Program-made: the position numbers and the translations under genes | The notes under the pieces: generated by a model | The model's database searches: none | Told to the model about the DNA's origin: nothing | Seen by the model: only the letters and a program-made list of their open reading frames with translations | Assembly: GCF_902686445.1 (NCBI RefSeq) | Contig: NC_062215.1 | Span: forward strand, 29,348,750 to 29,412,749 | Origin: Sciurus carolinensis | Lineage: Eukaryota; Chordata; Mammalia; Rodentia; Sciuridae | Length of the DNA stretch: 64,000 nucleotides | Direction of reading: 5' to 3' | In this document: piece after piece, positions 36,960 to 49,929 of the stretch | Position numbering within the stretch: the first letter of the stretch is position 1 | Layout: each line of letters opens with the position of its first letter

Positions 36960-37450
36960 AGATCATGCTTTTTACAATAGGAGAAAGAAAAAACTCAGTC
37001 AGTAAGAACCACAGGGCAAAGGTTCCATCACTCAGAAGGATCTCATTGCTAAGACATCTTAAGAAAGATCCTGCACAAACAACACAGACTAGAGTTTCCC
37101 AGACCTAGGAAAGCAGGAAGAAGACCAGAGCCCACTGACCATATATTATGAAAAACTAGTTCCAACTAGAAATTGTCATCTGGGTCAAGACAACTAAGAA
37201 TTACCCTTAGGTGATTTGCTAATGGAGTCTGTTTATCCAGAGCTGAAAGGTAATACTTGGGTAGGGTTTCTAACAATCCCCCTGGTACCCCAATTAACAG
37301 AGCTCACAAAGAAGTGAGTTGTCACTCTCCTCTTTGAAAGGACCGTCCTCCCCCTTGGGGTTTCTTTTACTTTAATAAATTTTACTATTCTTTAATAAAC
37401 TTTGCTATACTTTTATTATATTTTCAATCTTGCTTGAAATCTCCTACAAG
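36960..37450 (+). mobile_element. Possible ERV1-type LTR
   Basis: GGACCGTCCTCCCCCTTGGG is followed by TTTAATAAATTTTACTA and TTTAATAAACTTTGC, an R/U5-like layout with two AATAAA signals and a T-rich end. No internal retroviral genes lie nearby. The family is not recognised and the boundaries are rough. Confidence 0.4.
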
Positions 37451-39319
37451 AACACAGTGAAAATCTCCATTAACAGATACATTGATACATAGATAGACAG
37501 ATTAGAAGTTTCTTTTCTGTATATATCTGGTTAGTTTAAAAAATTAAAAGTGAAAAAGACAACACAATAAAAATTTCCTGCTAAGAAAAAATAAATTAAA
37601 AAATGTTGAACTTTAAATCTTTCCAAAATATTAAAAAGTACCACAAGAATAATTAGATGTTCTTTACCAACTTTTCTAGAAACTATCATAGATTATTTCA
37701 CATACTGTGTACATGAAATAAATTGTGAAATATCATTAAGTAAAAATCTTTTCCTTTGCAGTTTATTCTTCAATTTTTAGAGGAAATCACTTTCAAAAAT
37801 TATGTTTCCTACTTATACTTTTACTGTATTTATATTCATCTGTAGAAAATGTAATTTTCTTTTGTTAATGCTTCATTCATGTTTTTAAAAATATCATTTT
37901 CCATAGTTTGTCTTTTAATATTGATCTTCCCTGCACAAAAATACACAAAATAATTCTGCTTAAAATTTAGGAAAAAAAACCTCTTTCCCAAATTTCCTGT
38001 CTTTGATAATTTTTAACTAGAGCTACTGTCAAATTTGTCTGATTGAATGATCCACCTTTATTGGTTCAATTTCATATAGGTATAAGTTAACATTCCTGAC
38101 CCTTACTTTTATTTATTATACATTATACCTTTTTATTAGTAAGTTGAGGAGGAAAGTGGGACATAGTGAAAGAACCAGTCTACATTTGCCAGAGATCTTA
38201 TCTTCTACCTTTCTGGGTGTTTGGGTAGCATTAACGAAGGAACAGATGACTTTAAACAGAAAATTTGCATCAGTTGACAAAAAAAAAAAGGTATAAATAC
38301 CCTGTCTTTAGATCCAAAACTATTGACTGCATCCAAAGTGTACCTAAGGTGGAACTATGTCAGCTGCCTAAGGGCATGATTATGAAAAAATGTGCTTCTC
38401 TGTTATGTGAGGTTTATTCTCGGCTCCACACAATTACCCTGACTTGGAATGTAGAATTAAGGGAACTCTGGATTTGAATGAAAGATCATGAAAAGAGGAT
38501 GCTTAGTTTAATGATTTCCACTTTACTGTAGCAGTCTCATTTTAGAGAACTAAAAATATGGATTTGTCATTTCAAATCTACCAGATGCATCTACAATACA
38601 GCAAATGTATGTCACAAAAATTGCAGCAAGTATTTTCTCCTAAATTTGCTAAAAAAAATACAAGGTTGACACTAGTTTCCTTTTTTGTAGAACACATTCC
38701 TAAGGAAAGATATAATCTACTCTAGGTAGGTATGAAATTTAAACAATTTGAATCAAATTTATTTCCTAGTATTTAAATTTCCAAAAAAGTTCTATACAAT
38801 AGGAGAGGTAAATATTATCTCTGTTCATTTGGATTTGATATTTTGAGAATGTTAAATTACTATGCCCATTTAAGCACTTTTATTCATGTAGAATGAAATT
38901 TGAAATGGAATATTTAAACACTAGTTCTGTTCTTTGGTTTCTCACTGATCATCTCCATCATAATAAAATCCAATTATTACTTAATAATTAAAATATGAAT
39001 ATTACAGTCATTACTTAGTCTTATTACAATAGGGTCTTTGCATGTAATATAATTCAATATATGTATGTCACATCTAGAGTAAGACCTTCATGAACTTCAA
39101 GTGAGGGTTTCTTTATCTGCTAATGGGACTAAGAGTTGACAGACTGAGTGATCTCTCAGATCTCTTCTGGCACTACCCATCTTTGATTCTAATCCCCAAC
39201 TTCATCTTTCTCTGACATCCATCTATTTAATACACTAGAATAATCTAAGCTACAATAATAGAAGCTTGATGAATTTTGCCTATTGAATAGGAACAGTCCC
39301 TGTGTGTTAAATGTCTATT
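37451..39319. other. AT-rich unassigned DNA, no gene seen
   Basis: Only a weak MIR-like piece at 39095 is recognised. Confidence 0.55.
39095..39195 (+). mobile_element. MIR-like fragment
   Basis: GGTTTCTTTATCTGCTAATG, then GTGATCTCTCAGATCTCTTC and TTTGATTCTAAT, like one MIR 3' subtype. Confidence 0.45.
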
Positions 39320-39870
39320 TTACTCCTTACATCACCTCTTCTCATCCTAATAGTAACCTTGGAAGATAGTCAAAATTACGCTCATGTTTTAATCAGGTGT
39401 TTGTCCCAGTGACCTTGGTCACTGACAGGAACAATTTACAAGAGGTAAAGTTTATTTGGGGCTCATGATTTGAGAGGTTTCAGTCCATTGATGGCCAACT
39501 CCTTGCTTTGTGCCTCAGACGAGGGCAGTATATCATGGAGGAAAAGACCCAATGCAGAAAAGCTGCTCAGCTCATGGCTATCAGAAAGCCAAGAGAGAGG
39601 TGGGTAGGGGTCTCCAGAAAGATGCACCCTTCCAGGATATGCTTCCAGGAACCTACCTCCTTCCATTATGCCCCACCTGCCTACAGTTACTGTCCAATCT
39701 ATTCAAACTAGGATGGACTGATTAGATTATACCTCCGAATATTCCTTTCGGAGCTTTTGGGGGACACTTCATATCCAAACCATAACAACCTATTTTATAG
39801 GTTAAATTAAAAAAAGGAAGTTCAAATTGTTTGTTAATTTCTCCAGCATCACACAAACAGGGAAAGGAAT
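39320..39870 (-). mobile_element. MIR split by MaLR-type LTR copy 3
   Basis: 39320-39384 (ACATCACCTCTTCTCATCCT, AATAGTAACCTTGGAAG) and 39788-39870 (CCTATTTTATAGGTTAAATT, CAGCATCACACAAACAGGG) form the complement of one MIR, broken at the position that reads CCCCATTTTACAG in the consensus. Confidence 0.6.
39385..39787 (-). mobile_element. MaLR-type LTR (copy 3), inserted in a MIR
   Basis: Begins TGTTTTAATCAGG and ends GAGCTTTTGGGGGACACTTC with CATATCCAAACCATAACA, as in the other three copies. MIR text on each side joins across it, so the LTR is the younger element. Confidence 0.82.
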
Positions 39871-42800
39871 AATTCATACTGGCATATTGCCACATCTGCC
39901 ACCTTCCTGCCCTGTGTTCCATTATGTTCCATCATACCCCCTCCCCTCCCCACAGTTATACAATGTATTTTATTTGCTTAGCAAATTATTTATTCTTATT
40001 TTTGAGACAAACATCAAGCTCTCAACTTTCTATTTCAGAAGTCGTGGGTCTCTTGTCAGAAATACAATTATATTTTGAAGCCTTTGGAGTTAAAGGTGCC
40101 AGTCGGGATGCAGTGCACTGTCCAGTAATCTTCCTTATCCCTCACCTACCCTCCATTTATACAGTACACAGAAACTCAGTAATTAGGTCTCCAAAGAACT
40201 AAACAGGTCATATAACATATAAGACAATGTTTAAACCTTATTGAGATGGTTGAAAGTAAAACTTATCATTCCATGCAAAAGGAAGGATGTTTTAAAAAGT
40301 GAATGATTTTACACAGTATTTAATACAGTAATTATAACATACTTATACAGTACTTTACAACTCACAAAACCATTAAAACTCCAGTTAGTATTTTGATCTT
40401 TTAATGGTTGGAAAACTGAGTTACTAATGTTGGAAAAATAATAATTGAAGTAACTTTTAAATTATTTTTGGAAACGATTTCTACCAGACCCTCTTGGTTC
40501 ATGTTTTTTTTTTGTTTGTTTTTTGTTTTTTGGGTTTTTTTTTAGAAAAAGATACTTAATTTATCTTTTCAAACATCAAACAAACAATAAAGTTTTATTA
40601 TTTGTTCACCATATGTTTTCTTTATCCCTAGCTTGAAATCACCTATCAAAGCAAGATAATTGTAAAAACTAATTTACATCTATAGATCTTTGCATTTGTA
40701 CTCTCCTAGACATTTGGATCATTGTAATTAGTGTTGGAATTAACAAAAATGTAATATGTGTGAACAATTCTCTAATTCATTACTAAGAATGAGATGAGTT
40801 AGTATTTAACAGCAAGCCTTAATTGGTTGAGGGAAGACACAATGTGGGACCCAATTCTTCCATGTTAAATGAGTACGCCAGGGCTTTGATTTTTTTAAAC
40901 AAGAGGCAAGAAGAATCTCAGGGCACAAATTTAGCACCCATTTGAGCTTCATCCTTAAAGATCATAGTCATTTATTAATTTATATATGAAGAAGGAACAC
41001 AGATGTTTATGATATCTGGGAACAATTTGCCTCCCTACTGAGAAAAAAAAATGCAAAAAGAAACTGCACTTTCCCTACATTAACAGCTGAAGGATTTTTG
41101 CTTAGAACTATTATCATGAGAAGACCAACAGACAAGAGTCAGCTCTAAACATGAGGGAGAAGAAAGGAGAATCTGAAACGTTCTCTGCTTTGGAATGAAT
41201 CAGTTCTGCAACCACCTACCACTGAGCTCCTCGTATGGTAGGCATAAGTTCATCATCATACAAGTCAGTTTATCTGAACTTGCAGTGAAAAGCATCACAA
41301 GAATACAATATCAATTTCAAAATCACCATTTCTTTTACAACAAACCTGAATTTTATAACCAGAGCTTAAACCTGCTACGTTTACTTTGTTCTATTTCAGG
41401 TATATGTATTGCTAGAAGCTATTTTGGATCACTTTCTTTAAAAGAGTACAATATAAAATTGCCTGCTACAATTACCTCTAATGTCCAAGAGTACCTTTTC
41501 CCTCTATTCCACTTTCACCCCTGCCTCCAATTCCTGCAAGGACAGAGGCAGGTGTGACTTTTAGGAGGAATGGGACAAATTTTAGGCTGTGAACTACCTA
41601 AAAATGTCTTCCAAAATTACCACTACTGTATCATTATTAGTAGGAGAAAGAAAATCAGAGGAAGGGGAGGTGATAAAACAGAAAGAAGGGGAGGAAGAAG
41701 AACTATTATGCAATGCTTCCATTATGTGCTCACTACTAAGTGTCCCATCAAGTCTTCATGGTCCTTGTCTTATCCTACGATCATTACTCCACTGTCCAAA
41801 TCACTGAGCAGAATGAAAAGGAAGCAGAAGACTTGGTCCCCGCACTTGAGATACTTATGAACATATTTCTTCAATATGGCAAATAATGATTTATTCTTTA
41901 CAGTTCATACAATGAACGTCTGTAAAGTAATTGGGCCATCTATCAGCCTGAATTAAGTGAAATTATACATTTTTTAAATCTTATTTTACAGATATATGCA
42001 GAATGCTAATTAAAGTTGATTATTTATGGGAAAACACTTCAAAAGATCCAAACAGCAGCAAATCAGTTGGATTAATATTTTACATTTCTTCCTTTCATAT
42101 TTAGCAATGAAACTTCAACTACAAGATTAGTTTCATTATTTTGTCTTGGGCTGACGTAGACTAATTTACTTGGTCATTTCAAATATGTATCTGAATAGCA
42201 TTTATAAATCTCAGATATTAATTATTCTTCTGAGTGTAAATTCATCTGAAAGTGTGAGAAACAAAGTGAGAGATGTGTGATTGTAATAAAATGTTATCAA
42301 CCTGGAAAAATGTGTTCCCTTTTTATGATAATCAACAGAATAATAGCAAGAGCAAAATAAAAATTTGCAAATTATTATGTCTGATTTAAACACTGGTATG
42401 ACCATGTTAGGTTTTGAGAGGAGAGATGACTTCAAACTCCTCGAACACAGAAAACATATATTTAACTCGTCATCTCCCACCCTTTCTAACCTCATGACTT
42501 GCAATGTATGTCAAGATATAAGTATTTAAGAGTTCAATCGGACTGATAAGAAGCATAGGTTGAATATTGTCTTCCATCAGATTTTAAAATGCTGTTTCAT
42601 TCTTACTTCCAACGTGTAGTTGAGAAATTCTTTTTTTTTTTCCAAGCAGAAATACTATAGTTTTATTGCTGTACATACAACCCCTGGAATTCAGTTAAAA
42701 ATAGCAAGGCATATAAAAAACCAGCTAAAAACCCTTTACCAGGAGATGAAGCAATCAATGGCCTTAGACACAGATGACCAAGATATTTGAACTCTCATCT

Positions 42801-42979
42801 TTTAGATAATTATAGCTAATTGTTAAAGGATCTGGTGGAAATATTTCCATCTAAGGTAGAAATGAAAATATTGGGGAATTTCAGTGGAAATAAAAAGGCT
42901 AAGAAAAAGTCAAATAGCAATGCTAGGAAATAGTAACAGCAACAGCAAAAATGACAACAGTTAATCAGAAATCAAGAAT
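39871..42979. other. Unassigned DNA, no gene seen
   Basis: T/G-rich low-complexity text at 40507-40545. The 120-codon frame at 41195-41557 and 96-codon frame at 41570-41860 are next to each other in different frames, with no domain, repeat or splice support. Confidence 0.5.
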
Positions 42980-43700
42980 TCCTGTGATGGATCATCAGTA
43001 TATTTGACATAGCTGAGGAAAGATTCTAGTTCCTGCATCTGTACTTTGGTGTCTTTCATTATTTTTGGCATATAATCAGTCAGTCATCATCTCTTCAACA
43101 ATTTCTTCTACTCTATTCTCTTTCTGGGATTCCAGTTAAGTAAATGCCAAAGCATGTGCCATCAATCTTTGATATTTGGTTATAGATTTTTTTCTTATTG
43201 TGCTGCAGGATATTCCCACTGACCTACCTTCCAGTTCTCTGAGAACTTCTTCTGAGGCTCATACATGGCATTTCTTCTTAGTGTGTTAGTGGTGGTGATC
43301 TCTCAGGAAGCGTTCAGGATATTCTTTATATCTCTGTTCTTTGCATTTATTATGACACAAATTAGTGTGTCCCACTCTTCTTCCAATTTGGTAGGCATCT
43401 GGAGGAAATGTTCAGTCTGGCAACAGTTGGCTTTCAGGACAGTGAAATTTTCTAACCTTACAGTTTAAACATTATTCCCCCTTATTCTTTGATCTTTGTT
43501 TTTGAACTGTTTGCTTTTCAACTTTCTCTGATATTTTCTTGATATTATCATTAATCTTTCTACCGTTAAATTTCTTACTTGAGTTATATTGCTAGGGCTC
43601 AGTTTCCTCTGCATTCATTTCTGCTTGGTTGTATATAGGTTCACTTTGAACTCTTTTTGTTTTGTTTGTTTGTCTCCTAAAAACTTTCTTTAAATGCCAG
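42980..43700 (-). mobile_element. Possible L1M remnant, antisense
   Basis: T-rich plus strand with phrases like those on the complement of old L1M copies (a CTTCAACAATTTCTTCTAC-like segment; a second with AGGCAATTCCTGGCTTC). No intact frame. This is the weakest of the L1 calls. Confidence 0.3.
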
Positions 43701-44622
43701 GCAATTCCTGGCTTCTGCTTATAAACTAAGAATGCAGTTTAACAGTGAGAAATCAAAACGCTGCTATGAAGCTCAGTATTATTTGGAGTGAACTTGGTCC
43801 ATAGAGGGGCTTATGGCAGAGTGAGTGGTTTCTGAGCTCTGCAGCATCTCTGGGTAGTTTTTGTTACACTGACCTGTTTTCCCAGAAAGGAAACAGTCCC
43901 ACTTCTGATCTAAGATCGGGTTGTCGTTCAAAACACCAAAACACACAGCAATATTCTGGTGGCTGAGAGAATAAAAGGAAGGAGGCATTCAACTGTTCAT
44001 TACTTGAATTTGCAATTAACGTAGTTCTTTCCAACAATGCATTGCTTCATTTATTGTTCACCTTTGCCCAGTGTGCCCAGAATCTCTATGGTTAACCAGA
44101 GAACAATCACCCAATCTTCCTTCAAACTGAGGAAGGAACCAGTTGCCTGACTATAATAGGAGGTGGGGAAATGGGGGCACCTAACCATTTTTTGTACTAA
44201 CTTTCATTTAATATTTTTTTTTCTTTTTTGAACCCAATTCTCCTTCCAACTTTAGCACTGTATTTTATTTCTGATTTCTTTTAGGGTTTTCATGCTTCTG
44301 TACTATGTGTTCCCTTGTTTCTGTGTGAATTTCCATAGATGACTTATAGGCATTTATTTGGTCTTCAGCCCTTCTTATTTTGTTTTTTCCCCCATCTCCT
44401 TTCCATTGTACAGAATGTGATGGGTGTATTTCATCTACTGAATACTTTCTTGTCTGATTATATATATAGATAGATTTTTTTTTTTCCTTTGGGGCTTCAG
44501 AATGGAACAGAGAAAGGATGTATGTGTAATCCACAGTATATGACTAGAATTCAGGCCTACTCCGTGTTCTATTAGTCTCTACTGTTATTATCTAAATCAG
44601 TGGTACTTAAAAGACAACTCTT

Positions 44623-44776
44623 GGGGCTAGGGTTGTAGCTCAGCGGTGGAGCTCTTGCCTAGCATGTGTGAGGCACTGGGTTTGATCCTAAACACCACAT
44701 ACCAAATAAATAAAATAATGGTATTGTGTTCATCTACAACTAAAAATATAAAAACTAAATATTTTTCTTTAAAAAG
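44623..44776 (+). mobile_element. ID SINE (tRNA-Ala-like)
   Basis: GGGGCTAGGGTTGTAGCTCA, GGAGCTCTTGCCTAGCATG and GGGTTTGATCC (A and B box positions of a tRNA-Ala-like head) are followed by the squirrel-type tail AATAAATAAAATAATGG and TACAACTAAAAATA. Not a tRNA gene: the 3' half cannot fold as an acceptor stem. Confidence 0.94.
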
Positions 44777-45957
44777 ATGATGCACTAAACTCATATGGAG
44801 AGGTTGTTCATATTCTGTAAGATCTGGACACTGTGGTTTTATGAAACTTTGCTATTTGCCTACCCAGGCCTGGCAAACACTACTGACTCTGTTTATTTGT
44901 TAGTTGGTTCAAGGCATTGGTAATATGACCATGAATTTATAAGGGAATTTACATCTTAACATGTATCTGTGCACCTATTATCTTATTCAATACACCCTAT
45001 TCCTACTTAGCTTGCCTAACTGTTCTTGTATTGCATTCTTTCTTTCTTCATAATGACACTCCAATTTACTCAATTTACTTACATATGATATGCAAGGTGG
45101 TCCCCCCAACAGTCCCCACAAATAAGTCTATATGGCCCTTTTCCCTCTCTCCACTGAATGTGTGACCATGGTTGTAAGTGGCCAATCTGGTGAATGAAAG
45201 GAAAGAAAGCATCATGGAGACTTCCATAAAATAAGTAAGTTTTTTTATTTTCATCCCTGGTAAGTAGAACAAGTTAAGATGACATAACTGTTTGTGCGTT
45301 TGGCTCTTATAACACAGAGCCCACAATAGTTGGTACTGAGACCAACTTTTTGAGTCTATGATGGAAAACCAGAGATCTCACAAAGAAGCTGACTGGTAAC
45401 TTGACATCATTACCCTAAGTCCATGAACTCTGGAACCATTTACCACAACGATGAATATCACCTGAGACAGTAAACATCCACAATTCTATAGCCAAAGCCA
45501 GTTCAGTATTTTTATCACTAAAAATACAAAATCCCCTACCTCAGTGCCAGGTATCCTCATAATACTTGTGAAACTACCATGTTAAATAAAAACATACTAC
45601 TTTCAGTTATTTGAGTTTGAACCTCAGGTTAAGGTTCTTCAACTTGATTTAAATATACTGAATTGAAAAAAAAAATGACATGGAAGTTTCTTTTCTGTTT
45701 CATAGATAGGGTTATTGATGATCTCCATAAGGAATGATACTGGGTTCATTTAATGTTAAGATAAAGGGGAGAAAATGAGGTAGGTTTATTATGCATTTTC
45801 TGAACTAGTAAGAAGTGCCTCGCCTCTTGCTATTTTTAAAACTGGAATATAAAGCTCCCTTGCTTGAGCTGACACCTATTAAAATGCCAGATGCCAATTT
45901 TGGAGCAGGGACTTTTGTTGTGGCTTTACTTAATTAGCTGTATTTATTTTATTAAAC

Positions 45958-46345
45958 TTGGCATCCTCCCTGCATCCTGAGAAGTCCTGTGGATCTGAAG
46001 AGGTGTTGAACTGTTACACTCACTGTGAATCAACGAGTGCCCGTGGGTGGAGGAAAGAGGAGCACGGAACCAGTGAAGGACACACGGCTCTCTGCTTCTT
46101 GAATCAAGGCCCCACTCCAAACGCCAGGTGCACTGAAGTAATATTTAAAGAAGTGCTTGAGTGCCCCTTAGATTCAGTGGAACGTCTGGAAAAACTGCCT
46201 TTGCCAAGGGAAAGCGAATCATGACTCTGTGGGTCCTTTCCACAATCGCACTCAGCTTCAAACATCCTGTAGAATAAAGGATTATTTCTTGTGGTTTAGA
46301 GCCTGGAATTCTATATTGTCGCAACCGGCTCGACAGAACTGGCCA
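45958..46345. other. CpG-enriched patch, not recognised
   Basis: At least 11 CpG fall within about 300 bases (46033-46335), with three in a 14-base cluster near 46320-46333, while the window as a whole is CpG-poor. An 88-codon plus-strand frame (45958-46224) covers part of it but has no recognisable domain. It may be a small promoter, an unrecognised LTR or a hypomethylated element. Confidence 0.4.
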
Positions 46346-47464
46346 GGGGCAAAAGGTGTTTGGAAAATAAAGATTCACAGATACAGATCTTGAAGATTAA
46401 GCTGGGATCAGATGGAGCCCTGCTATCTGATGGAGATGCAGATCTGAAGAGTTTCGCCAGCAATCTTTATTTATGTATGTCTCATTATCAGGTTAAAGAC
46501 TATGCAAGCATTATTCTTTGTATTCAGGAAAGTACAGAAACCAAGACATCCTATGTAGCTTTTCCATAGTTGCAGAGTGCAATGTTAGGAGCTTTCTGTA
46601 GCTTTCAAGTCCATTGTTTAAAGTTACTGTAAGGCAGGCAGGAACTGGAGAAGCAGAATTTATGAAACATTGTGGTTGTCTAGCATAAGAATACCTTTCT
46701 TCCTGGGAGTTTTGTGCCTGAGATCAAGGTCAGAGCTGATAGGGCTCTTGCACAGAGCCTCCTCATGCGGGGCAATGACATAGAAGCTAAGCATCCTGTG
46801 CCCTTGCACAGAAACATTCCCAAGCACTGGACTTGCCACAGCCATGAGGCCATCAGAGACCCACCAATCTCAGTCACTGCTTTCCCATCCTCTATCACCA
46901 CTCTCCACACTATATGACTTTGACTTTCACTAATGTTAATGTCATCGCATGAGCTTATACGCAAGATAAGATGTGATGTTTTCGTTTCAGCTTGGAGTTT
47001 TGCTTTCCAGAAGAGTTCACAGAATGACCCCAAGACATATATCCTAAATTATGTTACCTTCCCATCAGACATAGTTTTCTTGAAAACTAAGCTTTGCCAA
47101 AGGGATGGATAGGCAATTATACATTATGACAATATCTATATTGCTCATTCATCATAAAAATAAATCCATTCAGGATCATAACTTAATAAGACTTCTCCCT
47201 ATTTCTAGATTACCTACCAATAGTTTGATAAGGGGACAAAAGTCTCCTTCCCTTGGTGCACTCAGAACCCAATGGGAAAGGTATATTTGCTATCTCTGTA
47301 GAGACTTCAACCAGTGATGACCACAGTGAACACACCACATGCACACCATCTGGAAGTGTTAAGTGTGGATCAAAAATACCCTTAATATGCCTAGCTGAAA
47401 GACAATTATATTCTTAAATTTTTCCTCTCTGCTTTTTCTCACATTTAATCCTCCCTGACTCCCT

Positions 47465-47770
47465 TGCTCATCGGTTTATTCAAGGAACATTTACGGCTCT
47501 GTTACCAGGCGACAGGCACACTGCCAAGTACTACAGAGACAGCGGGTATATGGGATCTTCCAAGGTTCACACTTCTGAGCTGACAACCTAACAAGATGAT
47601 CGTCATTAAACAACTAATTGTAGATGTGATAAGAATTTTGAAAGTAGTGAGATTGGTATTAAAGCATGTCACATCGTGAGCCTGGGAAGGACTTCTGGAG
47701 AGAGTGAAGTGAGCAAGACTTATAAAGAATAGGAAGAGACTCCTAGAGCAGATACTTAAGATTCAAGGTC
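47465..47770 (-). mobile_element. L2 fragment
   Basis: TTATTCAAGGAACATTTACG, AGGCACACTGCCAAGTACT, then GCCTGGGAAGGACTTCTGG follow L2 complement order. Confidence 0.6.
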
Positions 47771-47999
47771 CTTCACTCTAGTGTAGGTGATGGCGAGCCA
47801 GGGTCTCTTCACGTTGCCCCAAGCTCTGCTAACCTTTAGGCAAGGTTCTCCCTGACTGTAAGCTCCTGGCCTCCTTTATCTTAGAAACTTTCTGTCCCTT
47901 TGAGAGAAGATTCTCTCCCAGCCAATTTCCAGTTTTACAACCCAGATAGCCTTTCTCCAGGACCTTGAATCCATCTCTTTGAGATGTAATCAGCAAGAA

Positions 48000-48390
48000 T
48001 ATAAAAAAATTTGGTCTTATGGAAGTTGAGAGTAGAATGGCAGATATCCCCAGAGACTGAGGAGAGTGGAAGGGAAGGAGGGATGGGAAAGTGCTGATCA
48101 GTGGTTCCTGAGTTACAGTTAGGTAGAAGCAAGAAGATCTGATACACTACTGAACAGTAGGATAACTATACATATTGATAGCATACTGTGGATTTCAAAA
48201 AATGAAAAGAAACAATTTTGAATTTTTCCAACATAAAGACATAATAGATTTTGAGAGCTGGATAAGGTTTACTTGATTTAAACAATACGTAGTGTATTCA
48301 TGTGACACCTGAAACATCACATGATACCCCATCCATATGTACAGTTTTTAGGTATCAGTTAAAAAGATAAGTTTAAAAACAAGAAAGAAA
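48000..48390 (+). mobile_element. Old L1M/L1P-type 3' UTR
   Basis: Order of motifs is typical of L1M 3' UTRs: GGAAGTTGAGAGTAGAATGG, a G-rich part near 48060-48090, ACAGTAGGATAACTATACA, then GTGACACCTGAAACATCAC and an A-rich end. It ends directly beside the LTR at 48400. Confidence 0.65.
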
Positions 48391-48399
48391 ATACCCTTA

Positions 48400-48783
48400 T
48401 ATTTTAGACAGCTTTTTATTGCTGGGGCCAAATAAGAAAAACCTAGAGGAGGAAACATTTAATTTGTCTCATGACTTCAGAGGCTCAGTCCACAGTCAAC
48501 TCCTTTATCCTAGGCCCAAGATGAGGCAAAAACATCATGGCGGAAAAGCATGGCAGAGGGAAGGTGCTCAGGACATGATAGCCAGGAAGCAGAAAGAAAA
48601 CTGGGTGTAAAGAGCCAGGGATAACATAATCCCGAAAAGAATGCCCCCAGTGACCTTCATTCAACTATCCCCTACCCACCTACAGTTGCCACCCACTAAT
48701 CCATTCATCATTTTATCACTGGACATTCCAGCATGTCTCACATATGAACTTTCAGGGGATGCCTTATATCCGAACTGTAATAT
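48400..48783 (-). mobile_element. MaLR-type LTR (copy 4)
   Basis: Starts TATTTTAGACAGC and carries CAGAGGCTCAGTCCACAG, CATCATGGCGGAAAAGC, CCACCTACAGTTGCC and CATATGAACTTTCAGGGG, ending CCGAACTGTAATA. It has the same family and orientation as copies 1-3 and directly follows an L1M 3' UTR. Confidence 0.8.
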
Positions 48784-49017
48784 CTGACTTTCCAGATCAT
48801 GTAGGAGGATAGGTAGTCAATCAGCAAACCCAAATGAACTAACTATATTGACTATTCTTGCCCTAATGCTCTCCATTACTCTTCTACAAACTTACCCCAT
48901 GCTTAAAGCTTCTTGTTTCAAATGCAGGTGAGTTTAATATCTTTCTATTACAGTAGTCTTGAACTCTATTTCAATAGTCTTGAATAAAGTCCCCATTGCC
49001 TATTTAATGCTATCTGG

Positions 49018-49053
49018 TAATATTTATTTATTTATTTATTTATTTATTTATTG
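49018..49053. repeat. (TTTA)n microsatellite
   Basis: Eight pure tetranucleotide units. Confidence 0.95.
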
Positions 49054-49084
49054 CCATTAGCAGGCTTGAGTTGTAAAGACTATT

Positions 49085-49430
49085 CTGAGTTCCAGGTCAT
49101 AAAACCAAAGTTAAAACCATTTGAATTCCAGCAAAACAGCCGACCCTTTCTGAACCTCAATTCGTTCAACTATAAAAGTAAAATAAAATTTCTACCTTAT
49201 TAAGTCATAAGTAATATTAAATGAGATCATGTCATTAAAGTTCCATGTAAATTATTGTATGCTTTTATCTCCCTTTCGGCCACGTTGTGGTTAAGAAAAT
49301 GGGCATGCTGGCTGAACCTGTGGGTTTTGTAGTCAGAGTGAACCTTAGTAGTCTTCATAATCCCTCTTTGCCCCAGTTTCTCCAACTATGCAAAGGTAAT
49401 ACTAGAATTACCTAGGGATGTATGTAATGG
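49085..49430 (+). mobile_element. Two adjacent MIR-like fragments
   Basis: 49085-49265 has TTTCTGAACCTCAATTCG and ATATTAAATGAGATCATG; 49278-49430 has ACGTTGTGGTTAAG, CCCCAGTTTCTCCAACTATG and GTAATACTAGAATTACC. Both read in MIR order on the plus strand. Confidence 0.55.
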
Positions 49431-49929
49431 AAGTTTTTAATAATTGACATCAATGAAAAGAGAGTTATCACTCTGCATAAGCACTCTAGTGATATCTCTT
49501 TTTTTTTTCACTGATACTTAAAGACATCTTGATTCCAAACCCAAATCTTTAACAGCATCTAAAAGATTATGACAAACACCTCTACTTCATCTTAAGTCAT
49601 TCTTCTTGAGATCCCAGGTTTCATCCTAAAGAATATATTTTTACAATTTCATTAAAGTATAATTGACCTGTGAAAAACTATGCATACTTAGTATGATTTG
49701 ATGATTCTGAAATATTTATACAAAGAGCACCAAGTGATATTCTTTTATATATTTTACTATTAACAGAGTGGGATTCCTCAGACTCAGATAATGTTTCACT
49801 ATCAACTTAAATGTCTTTCCCCACCCGACTCAAGAGAGTTTCTGAACAGACACCTTCTGAACAGTTCATGTATCCTCCTCATGGAAGCTCAGCCTAATGC
49901 CCAGACTTCACAGTCTATAGTCACAAAGC

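Larger units (their letters stand above)
43701..47464. other. Unassigned DNA with an ID SINE and a CpG patch
   Basis: Besides the ID at 44623 and the CpG patch at 46 kb I see nothing certain. Frames at 46660-47033 overlap on both strands without a domain. Confidence 0.5.

Noticed and set aside
41195..41860. 120- and 96-codon frames as exons of one gene
   Set aside because: Different frames, no credible splice sites between them, no known domain.
44623..44700. tRNA-Ala gene
   Set aside because: A and B boxes are present, but the sequence continues into the squirrel ID tail and lacks an acceptor stem; it is a SINE.
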